Positions 51,978 through 61,378 are shown, numbered from the stretch's first letter. The stretch: 64,000 bases of DNA from UBA4615 sp046046245 (GCA_046046245.1 JBJOKE010000059.1:79312-143311), one strand, 5' to 3'. Notes: generated by a model from the sequence alone, not told the origin. A program made the numbers and translations.

Positions 51978-52993
51978 GGCGCGCGGTCCAGCACGATGTC
52001 CGACATCGGCGCCGCCTTCTCGATCTGCTTGGTCTCGATCAGCACGTCGAGGCCGGCCTGGATCGCCTTGCGGTCGATCCGCGCGCGATAGGTGTCGCTG
52101 TCGAGCGCGACCCGGAGCGCACGCTCGAGCACCTCGTCGCCCTTGGGCATGTCGAACTTGAAGAACTGCTGGGCGATCTTCGAGACCTCGGGGAAGTTCG
52201 CCGGCGTGTTGATGAACGCGTCGGCCTCCTTCACCGCGCGGATCACCGCGTCGATCACGTGCGGGTTCCGGTCGATGTACTCCTGCGAGAAGATCAGCCC
52301 GTTGCCGCCGCCGTTCATCGCGTACATCTCGGCCGGCTGCTTGTCGAGGCCGGCGCGCCAGAGCACCTTGCAGGTCTTCAGCACCTCGCACATCGCGCCG
52401 GCGGGCTCGAAGATCATCAGCGCGTCGACCTGCTTCGAGACCAGCGCGCCGTAGGCGGTGTTCGGGCCGCCGACAGCGACGAAGGTCGCGTCGTCGACGG
52501 TGAAGCCGGCCTTGGCGAGCATCCAGCGCGAGAACACCTCGGTGGCCGCGCCGCGCGCGGTCACGCCGATCTTCCTGCCCTTCAGGTCGCCCATGAAGGC
52601 GGGCCAACCCTTCGCGGCGTTCGGCGTGTCGACGTGGTTGCCTGCGATCAGGGTCAGCACGTTGGACGTGGCGCCGCCCACGACCATCTTCATCTTCGCG
52701 CCGCGCAGGATGGCGCCGTTCATCACGTCGGCCGGGCCGAACGAGGCATCGATGCTCTTGGCGAGCATCGCCTGGATGCCCAGCGGTGCCGCCGGGATCG
52801 ACTGCAGCTCGCACTTGATGCCGGCCTTCTCGCAGTAGCCCTTGGCGATCGCGACCTTGATCAGCATGTTGCCCAGGCCGGGATAGTCCTGGAACTTGAC
52901 CGTCTCGCCCTTGCCCTGTGCGTGGGCGGCAGGGGCGACGGCGAGCGCGACGGCGGCGGCCGCTGCGGCGGCAATGGCGAGGAACCGGGGCAT
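51974..52993 (-). CDS. NMT1/THI5-like (SsuA/TauA-type) periplasmic binding protein (339 aa)
   Basis: A signal peptide (Ala/Val-rich, ending AHAQG at about 28) is followed by the fold: FQDYPGLGNMLIKVAIAKGYCEKAGIKCELQSIPA and SIDASFGPADVMNGAILRG. Family members bind sulphonates, nitrate, pyrimidine precursors or aromatic acids. AAGGAG precedes ATG 52993. First of the three importer genes, 71 bases after the ADH gene. Contains several Cys (about 52, 58, 215, 220) that could form disulphides. Confidence 0.9.
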   Translation of the reverse strand: MPRFLAIAAAAAAAVALAVAPAAHAQGKGETVKFQDYPGLGNMLIKVAIAKGYCEKAGIKCELQSIPAAPLGIQAMLAKSIDASFGPADVMNGAILRGAKMKMVVGGATSNVLTLIAGNHVDTPNAAKGWPAFMGDLKGRKIGVTARGAATEVFSRWMLAKAGFTVDDATFVAVGGPNTAYGALVSKQVDALMIFEPAGAMCEVLKTCKVLWRAGLDKQPAEMYAMNGGGNGLIFSQEYIDRNPHVIDAVIRAVKEADAFINTPANFPEVSKIAQQFFKFDMPKGDEVLERALRVALDSDTYRARIDRKAIQAGLDVLIETKQIEKAAPMSDIVLDRAP

Positions 52994-53064
52994 GGAACGT
53001 CTCCTTCGGGGTTTCGGCCGGCGGGATGCGTGCCGGCGCGCGGCGGGTCGACCCGCTCGTTCGG

Positions 53065-54150
53065 TCAGTGCTCGAACACGACGACGCTGCGGGCGACGCC
53101 GCCCTGCCTCATCGCGTCGAAGCCCTCGTTGATGCGCTCGAGCGGGATCCGCGCCGAGACCATCTCCTTCAGCTTCAGCCGGCCCTGCATGTAGAACTCG
53201 ATCAGCCGCGGCATGTCGGTGCGGAAGCGGTTCGAGCCCATCATCGAGCCCTGGATCCTGCGCTCGCGCAGGAAGTCGAATCCGTGCAGCTCGATCTTCG
53301 TGCCGATCGGGATCATGCCGATGATGGTCGCGGTGCCGCCGGCGCGCAGGCAGGCGAAGGCCTGCTCGGCGGTCTGCTTCAGGCCGATGCACTCGAAGGC
53401 GTGGTCGACGCCGCCCGAGGTCAGCTCGACGATCCTCTTCGCCGCGTCGCCGTCGGACGCGTCGACCACGTCGGTGGCGCCGAACGCGCGGGCGAGGTCG
53501 AACTTGAACGGATCGCGGTCGACCGCGATGATCCGCGCGGCGCCGGCGATCGACGCCGCGTTGATCGCCGCGAGACCGATGCCGCCGGCACCGAACACCG
53601 CGACCGTCTGCCCGGGCTCGACCTTCGCCGTGCGCGCGACCGCGCCGTAGCCGGTCATCACGCCGCAGCCGATCAGCGCGGCGAGGTCGAGCGGCATGTC
53701 GGGCCGCACCTTCACCAGCGCGTGCTCGTGCACCACCATCTGCTCGGCGAACGACGACAGGTTCAGGAACTGGTTCAGGTGCGCACCCTTCCAGCTGAGC
53801 CGCTTCGCGACGCCGGGCGGCATCTTCACCTCGGGGTCCTGGCAGATCGAGGGCCGGCCCGACAGGCAGAACTCGCAGTGCCCGCAGAACACGGACAGGC
53901 ACGAGATCACGTGATCGCCGGGCTTCAGGTAGGTGACGTCCTCGCCGACCGCCTCGACGACGCCGGCCGACTCGTGTCCGAGCACCACCGGCACCGGCGT
54001 CGGGTAGGCGCCCTCGATGAAGTGCAGGTCGCTGTGGCACAGCCCGGCAGCCGCCGTGCGGATCAGCACCTCCCGACGCTTCGGTTTGTCGATGGCCACG
54101 TCCTCGATCGTCATCGGGGTGCGGGGCGCGTGCAGGACGGCAGCCTTCAC
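53065..54150 (-). CDS. Zn-dependent alcohol dehydrogenase, class III/NDMA-dependent-like (361 aa)
   Basis: Medium-chain dehydrogenase. Catalytic zinc residues C38 (GLCHSD) and H59-E60 (LGHESAG) plus a later Cys in LIGCGVMTGYGA; structural zinc C89, C92, C95 and C103 (FCGHCEFCLSGRPSIC). The Rossmann motif is VFGAGGIGLAAI. It oxidises primary alcohols to aldehydes. It is the first gene of the P450 operon and divergent from the TetR regulator. In a terminal-hydroxylation pathway it would act on the P450 product. Confidence 0.92.
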   Translation of the reverse strand: MKAAVLHAPRTPMTIEDVAIDKPKRREVLIRTAAAGLCHSDLHFIEGAYPTPVPVVLGHESAGVVEAVGEDVTYLKPGDHVISCLSVFCGHCEFCLSGRPSICQDPEVKMPPGVAKRLSWKGAHLNQFLNLSSFAEQMVVHEHALVKVRPDMPLDLAALIGCGVMTGYGAVARTAKVEPGQTVAVFGAGGIGLAAINAASIAGAARIIAVDRDPFKFDLARAFGATDVVDASDGDAAKRIVELTSGGVDHAFECIGLKQTAEQAFACLRAGGTATIIGMIPIGTKIELHGFDFLRERRIQGSMMGSNRFRTDMPRLIEFYMQGRLKLKEMVSARIPLERINEGFDAMRQGGVARSVVVFEH

Positions 54151-54200
54151 GATGTCTCCTCCTGAGTCGCGCGGGACGCGCGGCCGCGGCTTGCGCCGCT

Positions 54201-54216
54201 TAATTCGGGTGCATTA
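54201..54216. promoter_or_regulatory. Possible TetR operator half-sites in the ADH/TetR gap
   Basis: TAAT (54201-54204) and ATTA (54213-54216) form an inverted repeat in a short AT-rich patch (around 54199-54220) within the 122-base divergent gap. Weak: four-base arms only. Confidence 0.3.
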
Positions 54217-54272
54217 CAGTCGCCAGACGGCCGCCCTGTCAACTGCCCCGCGGTGCGGGCGCCGACGCTGCG

Positions 54273-54968
54273 ATGCACCATCCGAAACCCGCCGCCCGAA
54301 CCGCCGACGTCCCCGACACGTCGAGCACCGCGACCGCGATGCTCGACGTCGCCGAGCGGCTGTTCGCCGAACACGGCATCGCCGCGGTCTCGCTGCGGCA
54401 GATCGTCCTGGCGAGCGGCCAGGGCAACCTGTCGGCGGCGCACTACCACTTCGGCTCGCGCGACGGCCTGATCCGCGCGCTGGTCGAACGGCGGATGCGC
54501 GTGCTCGACGCGATCCGCCACCGGCGGCTCGACGCGATCGAGGCCGACGGCCGGGTCGACACGCTCGGCGCGGTCGTCGAGGCCGCCGTGGGCACGCTCG
54601 CCGAGGTCGTCGAGCGCGAACCCTGGGGCCCGGACTACGTGCAGGTGCTCGCGCAGATGATGTTCGAGTCGGGCCTGACGGTGCTGGACATGATCGACCC
54701 GGCACTGCGCGGCAGCCTCGTGCGGGCGCGCGGCATGGTGCGGCGCCTGCTGCCCGGGCTGCCGCGCCCGATCTTCGAGTCGCGGGTCGAGCGGGTCCAC
54801 CACGAGACCGTCCAGACCTTCGCCCGCTGGATCCGGGCGCACGGCCCCGTCGACGCGTCGAATCGGCGCGCGTGGCGCGCCTCCTCGCGCGACCTGGTCG
54901 CGTTCCTCAGCGCGGGACTCGCCGCGCCCCTGGCCGGCCCGCGGCTGCACCACGCGGCGCGCCGCTGA
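54273..54968 (+). CDS. TetR-family transcriptional regulator (231 aa)
   Basis: N-terminal helix-turn-helix: AMLDVAERLFAEHGIAAVSLRQIVLASGQGNLSAAHYHFGSRDGLIRALVERR, the full TetR signature at about 22-74. The C-terminal ligand domain is unlike its neighbours and would sense an effector. Divergent position implies control of the ADH-ABC-SDR-ferredoxin-P450 operon and of itself. Confidence 0.9.
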   Translation: MHHPKPAARTADVPDTSSTATAMLDVAERLFAEHGIAAVSLRQIVLASGQGNLSAAHYHFGSRDGLIRALVERRMRVLDAIRHRRLDAIEADGRVDTLGAVVEAAVGTLAEVVEREPWGPDYVQVLAQMMFESGLTVLDMIDPALRGSLVRARGMVRRLLPGLPRPIFESRVERVHHETVQTFARWIRAHGPVDASNRRAWRASSRDLVAFLSAGLAAPLAGPRLHHAARR

Positions 54969-55020
54969 CGTAGCATCGGCCGGGCACGGGGCGTCCGACC
55001 CCGACCGAGGGAGGAGACCC

Positions 55021-56703
55021 ATGACGATCCGCTCGCGCGCCGCGACGGCGCTCGCGTCATCGGCCGCGGTGCTCGCGGCCTGCACCGGCCCGGCGCCGCT
55101 CGCCGGGCCCGATGCCGCCGCGGGCTGCGCGGCGCTGGCCCGCAGCGTCGTGCCGGCCGCCTCGATCGGCGTGCCGAGCGGCGCCGCACGCATCGACTCG
55201 GCCACGCTGGTGCCGGCCACCCCGCTCGCGGTCGCCGAGCGCGGGCCGACGCCGGCGGCGACGATCCAGCCCGCACTGCCCGAGCACTGCCGGCTCGTCG
55301 GCCGGATCGCCCCGATCGACCCGAAGGCGCCCGACATCCGCTTCCAGCTGAACCTGCCGGTGCGCTGGAACGGCCGCTCGGTGCAGTACGGCGGCGGCGG
55401 CTTCAACGGCGTGCTGATCCCGGCGACCGGGCTGGTGCCGGCCGCGCCCTACCACCTGCCGGCGCCGCTCGCGCAGGGCTATGCGACCGCCGGCACCGAT
55501 TCGGGCCACGCGTCGCGGCCCGGCGAGCCGCCGCAGGCCTTCGCCGCCAACGACGAGGCGCTGGTCAACTTCGCGCACGCGGCCTACAAGAAGGTCCGCG
55601 ACGTGTCGGTGGCGCTGATGCGCGAGGCCTACGGCCGCGCGCCCGCGCGGACCTACTTCGTGGGCAGCTCGGAGGGCGGCCGCGAGGGGCTGGTGATGGC
55701 GCAGCGCTACCCGGCCGACTTCGACGGCATCCTCAGCCGCGTGCCGGTGCTCCACTGGACCGGGCTGCAGCATGCGGGCCTGCGCGACGGGCTCGCGCTC
55801 ACGAACGGCGGCTGGCTCGACCCCGCGCGCGTGAGGCGCGTGCACGACGCGGTGCTCGCCGCCTGCGATGCCGCCGACGGACTGGCCGACGGCATCGTCT
55901 CGGACCCGGCGGGCTGTCGCACGCGCTTCGACGTCGGCACGCTGCGCTGCGCGGGCGCGCCCGCGCCCGACTGCCTGACCGACGCGCAGGTGGCCGCGGT
56001 CCGCACGCTCGGCTCGCCCCTCGCGATGGAGGTGCCGCTCGCGAACGGCCTCGTCGAGTACCCGGGCCGCGGGCCGGGCGGCGAGGGGCTGCCCGCGTCG
56101 GGCCCCACCGGTGGCTGGATGGCCTGGTGGACCGGTGCCGCGCCGCCCTCGTTCCCGCCGCAGCCGTCGAACGGCATCGGCTGGTTCTACGGCGCCGGCG
56201 CGATCCAGTGGTTCTACGCGCGCGATCCGAAGCTCGACCTGCGCGCCTACCGGCAGCAGGACCACGCGGCGCGGATCCGCGAGGTCTCGGCGCTGATGGA
56301 CGCCACCGATCCGGACCTGTCGGCGTTCCACGCGCGCGGCGGCCGGCTGCTGATCCTCGAGAACCTCGCCGACTACGCGCAGAGCCCGTACGCCGGCATC
56401 GGCTACGTCGATTCGGTGGTGGCGCGGATGGGCCGCGAGCGGGTCGACACCTTCCTCAGGCTCTACACGGCGCCGGGCGTCGACCACGTGGGTACCGGCG
56501 CGCCGGCCAACGCCGACCTGTTCGGCGCGCTGGTCGCGTGGGTCGAGACGGGCCGCGCGCCCGCGGGACTCGAGCTCGTCGAGCAGACGGCGAAGCCGCC
56601 GTTCGCGACGCTGCGCGCGCGGCCGCTGTGCCGCTGGCCGGAGTGGCCCCGCTATCTCGGCGGCGATCCGGCCGCCGCCTCGAGCTTCGCCTGCGGGCGC
56701 TGA
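55021..56703 (+). CDS. Tannase/feruloyl-esterase family lipoprotein (560 aa)
   Basis: The lipobox LAAC (Cys21) suggests outer-membrane anchoring. The esterase fold shows QYGGGGFNG (oxyanion region), the nucleophile Ser217 in YFVGSSEGGREG, and the His in APGVDHVGTG; the calcium/lid region contains several Cys. In characterised tannases the catalytic Ser and His are each next to a Cys, forming a CS-D-HC disulphide. Here those positions are Ser216 and Val, so that disulphide is absent. GGGAGGAG precedes ATG 55021, and TAGCAT (54971-54976) is a possible -10. Likely cleaves phenolic or other esters. Confidence 0.85.
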   Translation: MTIRSRAATALASSAAVLAACTGPAPLAGPDAAAGCAALARSVVPAASIGVPSGAARIDSATLVPATPLAVAERGPTPAATIQPALPEHCRLVGRIAPIDPKAPDIRFQLNLPVRWNGRSVQYGGGGFNGVLIPATGLVPAAPYHLPAPLAQGYATAGTDSGHASRPGEPPQAFAANDEALVNFAHAAYKKVRDVSVALMREAYGRAPARTYFVGSSEGGREGLVMAQRYPADFDGILSRVPVLHWTGLQHAGLRDGLALTNGGWLDPARVRRVHDAVLAACDAADGLADGIVSDPAGCRTRFDVGTLRCAGAPAPDCLTDAQVAAVRTLGSPLAMEVPLANGLVEYPGRGPGGEGLPASGPTGGWMAWWTGAAPPSFPPQPSNGIGWFYGAGAIQWFYARDPKLDLRAYRQQDHAARIREVSALMDATDPDLSAFHARGGRLLILENLADYAQSPYAGIGYVDSVVARMGRERVDTFLRLYTAPGVDHVGTGAPANADLFGALVAWVETGRAPAGLELVEQTAKPPFATLRARPLCRWPEWPRYLGGDPAAASSFACGR

Positions 56704-56839
56704 CGGCCGCCGCGGTGCGGCGCCTGCCCCACGGGGCATGTCGCGCGCCGACCGCAGCGGGTAAGCTCGCCCGCCTGCCCGGTCCTCGCCCTGCCCCGGC
56801 ACCGTCCGGACCGCCGCCCGCCCCCCAAGGAGACTCCGC

Positions 56840-57460
56840 ATGAACCGCACTGCCTCGCTGCTGATCGCCGCCACCCTCGCCCTGCCCGCCGCCGTCTTCG
56901 CGCAGAGCGCCTCCGTCGCCACCGCCGCGGGCGGCGCGCCCGGCGTGCGCGTCGCGGCCGGCGAGATCGAGGTCCGCGCCAGGGTCGTCGAGCTGGACAC
57001 GGCCACGCGCACCGCGACGCTGCGCGGTCCGAGCGGCCAGGTGGTGACCGTCGGCGTGCCCGCCGACGTGAAGAACTTCGACCAGGTGAAGGTCGGCGAC
57101 ACGCTCACGGTCCGCTACCTGACCGCGGTCGCCGCGCGCCTCGAGCCGGCGTCGGCGAGCGGCATCCGCGAGCGCGTCGAGTCCGGCGCGACCTCGGCCG
57201 CCCCCGCGGGCGCGGCGCCGGGCGCGGCCGGCGTGCGTACCGTCGAGGTGCTGGCCACGATCCAGGCGATCGACCGCAAGGCGCGGACGGTCCTGCTGCG
57301 CGGCGTGCACCGGACGGTGAGGGTCTCGGTGCCCGAGGGCATCGACATGACCAAGGTGAAGACCGGCGACGAGGTCCGCGCGGTGGTGACCGAGGCGGTG
57401 GTCGTGGCCGTCGAGCCAGCGCCGCGCGCCGCAGCCAAGGGCACGCAGAAGGCGCGCTGA
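56840..57460 (+). CDS. Exported protein with two similar small beta domains (206 aa)
   Basis: A signal peptide ends AVFAQ (about residue 22). Two related segments follow: EVRARVVELDTATRTATLRGPSGQVVTVGVPADVKNFDQVKVGDTLTVRY (about 44-93) and EVLATIQAIDRKARTVLLRGVHRTVRVSVPEGIDMTKVKTGDEVRAVV (about 135-183), separated by an Ala/Gly linker. This suggests an internal duplication of an OB-like (DUF5666-type) module. AAGGAG lies before ATG 56840. Function unknown. Confidence 0.72.
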   Translation: MNRTASLLIAATLALPAAVFAQSASVATAAGGAPGVRVAAGEIEVRARVVELDTATRTATLRGPSGQVVTVGVPADVKNFDQVKVGDTLTVRYLTAVAARLEPASASGIRERVESGATSAAPAGAAPGAAGVRTVEVLATIQAIDRKARTVLLRGVHRTVRVSVPEGIDMTKVKTGDEVRAVVTEAVVVAVEPAPRAAAKGTQKAR

Positions 57461-57573
57461 CCGTCCGCACGGCCCCCGCGCGCCGTGCATCGGCGGGCTG
57501 AGGACGGGCCGCGACAGTCGCGTTGACCGGCCCGGACGGGCCTCGGGACACTGGGCGGAGGAAGCTTCCCGCC

Positions 57574-58392
57574 ATGCGCCCGTACCCGTCCGCCCTGCCC
57601 CGTCTCGCTGCCGCGACCGTCGTCGCCGCCGGCCTGCTGTCGGGCTGCGCGGGGCCTCGCCCGCAGCCCGGTCCCTCGTCGCTCGAGGGCACCGCCTGGA
57701 TGCTGACCGAGCTGAACGCACAGTCGCTGCCCCCCGACGCGGCCGCGCCCACGCTTCGCTTCACCGGCGACCGCGTCTCGGGCGGCGACGGCTGCAACCG
57801 CTTCGTCGGTCCGGCCTGGATCGGCGGCACATCGCTGCGGATCGGTCGGGACCTCGCCACCTCGCGGCGCAGCTGCACCGACGCGGCGCAGGCCGGCGCC
57901 GAGGCCTACAGCCGCGCGCTCGGCCGCACCGTCGCCTGGCGCCGCGACGGCGGCGCGCTGGTGCTGCTGGACGCGAACGGCTCGGCGCTCGCCACCTTCG
58001 TGCCGCAGCCCACCGGCCTGACCGGCCAGGTCTGGCGCGTGCTGGGCTACGGCGACGGCGCGCGCGCCGCGGTCGGCCTGCGGCCCGGCACGCTGGTGAC
58101 CGTCGAGTTCGACGCCGAGGGCCGCGTCCGCGGCTTCGGCGGCTGCTCGCCCTACGCCGGCACCTGGGCGCTCGCCGAGCGCCGGCTGTCGATCGGGCCG
58201 CTGCAGCCGGTCCGCAGCGGCTGCGGCGACCGGCCGGAGCTGCAGGCGCAGGAGGACGCGGTGCTGCACTCGCTCGCGCGGGCGACCGCGATCCGCCGCG
58301 ACGGCGAGCGGCTGGAGCTGCGCGACGCCGCCGGCGCGCTGGTCGCCACCGCGACCGCGCTGCCCCGCACCGAGCCGATCAGCCGCCGCTGA
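57574..58392 (+). CDS. META-domain lipoprotein with two HslJ-like domains (272 aa)
   Basis: The lipobox LLSGC (Cys25) follows a signal peptide. Domain 1 (about 35-145) contains WMLTELNAQSLP and the Cys-containing GGDGCNRFVG; domain 2 (about 150-262) contains WRVLGYGDG and FGGCSPYAG. META/HslJ modules occur in heat-inducible and novobiocin-resistance-linked lipoproteins. GGAGGAAG before ATG 57574 supports this start over the TTG at 57523. Confidence 0.82.
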   Translation: MRPYPSALPRLAAATVVAAGLLSGCAGPRPQPGPSSLEGTAWMLTELNAQSLPPDAAAPTLRFTGDRVSGGDGCNRFVGPAWIGGTSLRIGRDLATSRRSCTDAAQAGAEAYSRALGRTVAWRRDGGALVLLDANGSALATFVPQPTGLTGQVWRVLGYGDGARAAVGLRPGTLVTVEFDAEGRVRGFGGCSPYAGTWALAERRLSIGPLQPVRSGCGDRPELQAQEDAVLHSLARATAIRRDGERLELRDAAGALVATATALPRTEPISRR

Positions 58393-58472
58393 GCGCCCGC
58401 GACGAGGCGTCCGCCTACAGCGGGCCGACGGACGCGCTGCGATCATCGGTCTGTCCCTCGTACGGTCCTGCC

Positions 58473-59702
58473 ATGCCCGCGCCGTTGCACCCAGACGAGC
58501 CGACGCGCGTGGCGGCGCTGCACCGCTACCGCGTCCTCGACACGCCGCCCGAACGCGAGTTCGACGAGATGGCGCGCCTCGCCAGCACGCTGTGCGAGAC
58601 GCCGCTCGCCGCGGTGAGCTTCGTCGCCGAGCGACGCCAGTGGTTCAAGGCCGAGCTCGGGCTCGGCGTGCGCGAGACCGGCCGCGACGCCTCGGTCTGC
58701 GCGTACGCGATCCTCGGTGACGAGGAGGTGTTCGAGATCCCCGACCTCGCCGGAGACCCGCGCACCGCCGACAATCCCCACGTGACCGGCGCGCCGTGGC
58801 TGCGCTTCTACGCGTCGGCACCGCTGCGCGCGCCCGACGGGCGGCCGATCGGCGCGCTCTGCGTGATGGACCGGCGGCCGCGCAGCCTGAGCCGCGTCCA
58901 GCGGCTCGCGCTGCGCACGCTCGGCAACCAGCTGATGGACCAGCTCGAGCTGCGGCGCGTGCTCGCCGAGCAGCGCGACAGCGAGGCGCGCAAGGACGAG
59001 TTCCTCGCGATGCTCGCGCACGAGCTGCGCAATCCGCTCGCGCCGCTCGCCAATGCGCTGCACGTGCTGCGCCGCTCGGCATCGCTCGGCGCGGACGCCC
59101 GCGACGTGCTGGCGATGGCCGACCGGCAGCTGCACCAGCTGCGCCGGCTGATCGACGACCTGCTCGAGGCGGGCCGCATCACCCGCGGCAGGATCGCGCT
59201 GCGGCGCGAGCCGATGCCGGTGGCCGCGGCGGTGCGTGCGGCCGTCGAGTCGACGGCGGGCCTGCGCGACGCGCGACGCCAGCGGCTGGGGCTCGCGCTG
59301 CCGGACGCGACGCTGCGGATCGTCGCGGATCCGGTCCGGGTCGCGCAGATCATCGGGAACCTGCTCGACAACGCGAGCCGGTACACGCCCGAGGACGGGT
59401 CGATCCGCGTCGAGGCGCACGACGCCGGCGACGCGGTCGAGATCCGCGTCGTCGACGACGGCATCGGCATCGAGCCCTCGCAGCTGCCGTTCCTGTTCGA
59501 GGTGTTCAGCCAGATCGACGCGACGATCGACCGCGCTCGGGGCGGGCTCGGCATCGGGCTCGCGATGGTGCGACGCCTGGTCGAGCTGCACGGCGGCACG
59601 GTGCGTGCCGAGAGCGCGGGCCGGGGCCGCGGTTCGAGCTTCTCCGTCCGGCTGCCCCGCGACGGCCGACCGCCGGGCGCGGTCGCTTCCGTTCAGTCGT
59701 AG
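58473..59702 (+). CDS. Soluble GAF-domain sensor histidine kinase (409 aa)
   Basis: Residues 15-155 form a GAF sensor (RVLDTPPEREFDEMARLASTLCETPLAAVSFVAERRQWFKA... is the usual opening). HisKA follows with phospho-acceptor H183 (MLAHELRNPLAPL), then the ATPase domain with N-box (GNLLDNASRY), G1 (VVDDGIGIEP) and G2 (GGLGIGLAM). No membrane segment or receiver domain, and no response-regulator gene in the neighbourhood. Its last 10 bases overlap the convergent monooxygenase gene. Confidence 0.9.
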   Translation: MPAPLHPDEPTRVAALHRYRVLDTPPEREFDEMARLASTLCETPLAAVSFVAERRQWFKAELGLGVRETGRDASVCAYAILGDEEVFEIPDLAGDPRTADNPHVTGAPWLRFYASAPLRAPDGRPIGALCVMDRRPRSLSRVQRLALRTLGNQLMDQLELRRVLAEQRDSEARKDEFLAMLAHELRNPLAPLANALHVLRRSASLGADARDVLAMADRQLHQLRRLIDDLLEAGRITRGRIALRREPMPVAAAVRAAVESTAGLRDARRQRLGLALPDATLRIVADPVRVAQIIGNLLDNASRYTPEDGSIRVEAHDAGDAVEIRVVDDGIGIEPSQLPFLFEVFSQIDATIDRARGGLGIGLAMVRRLVELHGGTVRAESAGRGRGSSFSVRLPRDGRPPGAVASVQS

Positions 59703-61204
59703 GCGAGCGATCCGTCGTCGAGGTCCGCCGCCGGCAGGTCGGTCTGGTCGAAGCCGAAGTCCTGCGTGTGGATCCAGGGCGCGCGATCGCCCTGCTTCGG
59801 CAGGCGGTCGCCGCCGCGCGCGAGATAGCCGGGGTTGAAGTTGGTGGGCTCCACCCACGGGCGGATCGCCATGCCCGCGTCCTCGGGGCGCAGCCGCGGC
59901 GTCACCACCGTCGCGCCCTTCTCGCGCAGGTGCGCGAGCAGCCGGCAGACCAGGTCGCCGAGCAGGTCGACGCGCAACGTCCAGCTCGCGCGGAAGTAGC
60001 CGAACACCCACAGCAGGTTCGGCACGCCGGTGAACATCGCGCCGCGCCAGCCGACAGTCCTGGAGAAGTCGATCGGCTTTCCGTCGAGATCGAAGGGGAT
60101 CTCGCCCATCACGCTCAGCTCGAAGCCGGTCGCGGTGACGATCACGTCGGCCTCGAGCGTCTCGCCCGACTTCAGCAGCAGCCCGGTCGCGGTGAAGCGC
60201 TCGATCTCGTCGGTCACCACCGAGGCCTGCTTCTCGCGGATCGCGCGGAACAGGTCGGCGTCGGGGATGAACGCGATCCGCTGCCGCCACGGGCGGTAGC
60301 GCGGCGTGAAGTGCCTGGCGACGTCGACGTCGGGCCCGACGTGCGCGCGCACGTTCGCGAGCAGATCGGCGGCCAGGCCGTCCGGATCCTCGATCGAGCG
60401 GCGGTAGACCGTCTTCTGGTCGAACAGGATCTTGCGCCGGACGATCTCGTGGATCCACTCGGGCGGGGTGTCGATCTCGCGCAGCATGTCGGCGAGCGCG
60501 TTGGCGTTGCGGCCGGTGACGAACCAGGTCGGCGAGCGCTGCAGCATCGTCACGTGCGCGCAGCGGCCGGCGAGCGCCGGCACCAGCGTGGCCGCGGTCG
60601 CGCCCGAGCCGATCACCACCACCCGCTTGCCGGTGCAGTCGAGGTCCGCGGGCCAGTCCTGCGGGTGGACGATCCGGCCGCCGAAGTCGTCCATGCCCGG
60701 CCAGTGCGGCGTGTAGCCCCGCTCGTGACGGTAGTAGCCCTGGCACATCCAGAGGAAGCGCGCGCGCACCGTCAGGCGCTCGCCGGTGTCGAGGCGCAGG
60801 ATCGACAGCGTCCAGCAGCGTTGCGCCGACGACCAGCTCGCACGCTCGATCGCGTGCCGGTAGTGGATGTGGCGGCCGAGGTCGTTCTCGGCGATCACCT
60901 CGCCCATGTAGCGCAGGATCTCGTCGGCGCTGGCGATCGGCGCGCCCATCCACGGCTTGAACCGGTAGCCGAAGGTGTAGAGGTCGCTGTCGGAGCGGAT
61001 GCCCGGGTAGCGGTGCGTGACCCAGGTGCCGCCGTAGGTGTCCTTCGACTCGAGCACCGCGAAGCGGGTGCCGGGCGACTGCATGCGCAGGTGGTAGGCG
61101 GCGCCGACGCCGGAGATGCCCGCGCCGACGATCGCGACGTCGAGGACGTCCGTGCCGAGCGCGTCGGGCGTCGTGGCGGGGGTCGGGTCGATGCGTGCGG
61201 TCAT
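59693..61204 (-). CDS. FAD-dependent Baeyer-Villiger-type monooxygenase, EthA-like (503 aa)
   Basis: Class B flavoprotein: FAD-binding VGAGISGVG (26-34), the Baeyer-Villiger fingerprint FGGRIVHPQDW (174-184; fits FxGxxxHxxxW), NADPH-binding VIGSGATAATL (198-208), and ATG motif ATGFELSV. These enzymes insert oxygen next to ketones or oxidise sulphides and thioamides. GAGGAG lies before ATG 61204. It is not in an obvious operon. A role beside the P450 pathway 10 kb away is speculation. Confidence 0.9.
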   Translation of the reverse strand: MTARIDPTPATTPDALGTDVLDVAIVGAGISGVGAAYHLRMQSPGTRFAVLESKDTYGGTWVTHRYPGIRSDSDLYTFGYRFKPWMGAPIASADEILRYMGEVIAENDLGRHIHYRHAIERASWSSAQRCWTLSILRLDTGERLTVRARFLWMCQGYYRHERGYTPHWPGMDDFGGRIVHPQDWPADLDCTGKRVVVIGSGATAATLVPALAGRCAHVTMLQRSPTWFVTGRNANALADMLREIDTPPEWIHEIVRRKILFDQKTVYRRSIEDPDGLAADLLANVRAHVGPDVDVARHFTPRYRPWRQRIAFIPDADLFRAIREKQASVVTDEIERFTATGLLLKSGETLEADVIVTATGFELSVMGEIPFDLDGKPIDFSRTVGWRGAMFTGVPNLLWVFGYFRASWTLRVDLLGDLVCRLLAHLREKGATVVTPRLRPEDAGMAIRPWVEPTNFNPGYLARGGDRLPKQGDRAPWIHTQDFGFDQTDLPAADLDDGSLAYD

Positions 61205-61378
61205 GCGGTCTCCTCGTGCGCGGGGCCGGTGGGCCGGCCGCTTCGGGGCGATGATCGCATCCCCGGCGCGGACGCGCTCGGACGAGGGCGGGCAGCCGGA
61301 ACCGCCCGACCTGCACGATCCGCCCGCACGCGGTGGCAGCAGACGCGGTCGAATCCCCCGCGCCCCACGCCGCCGAAC

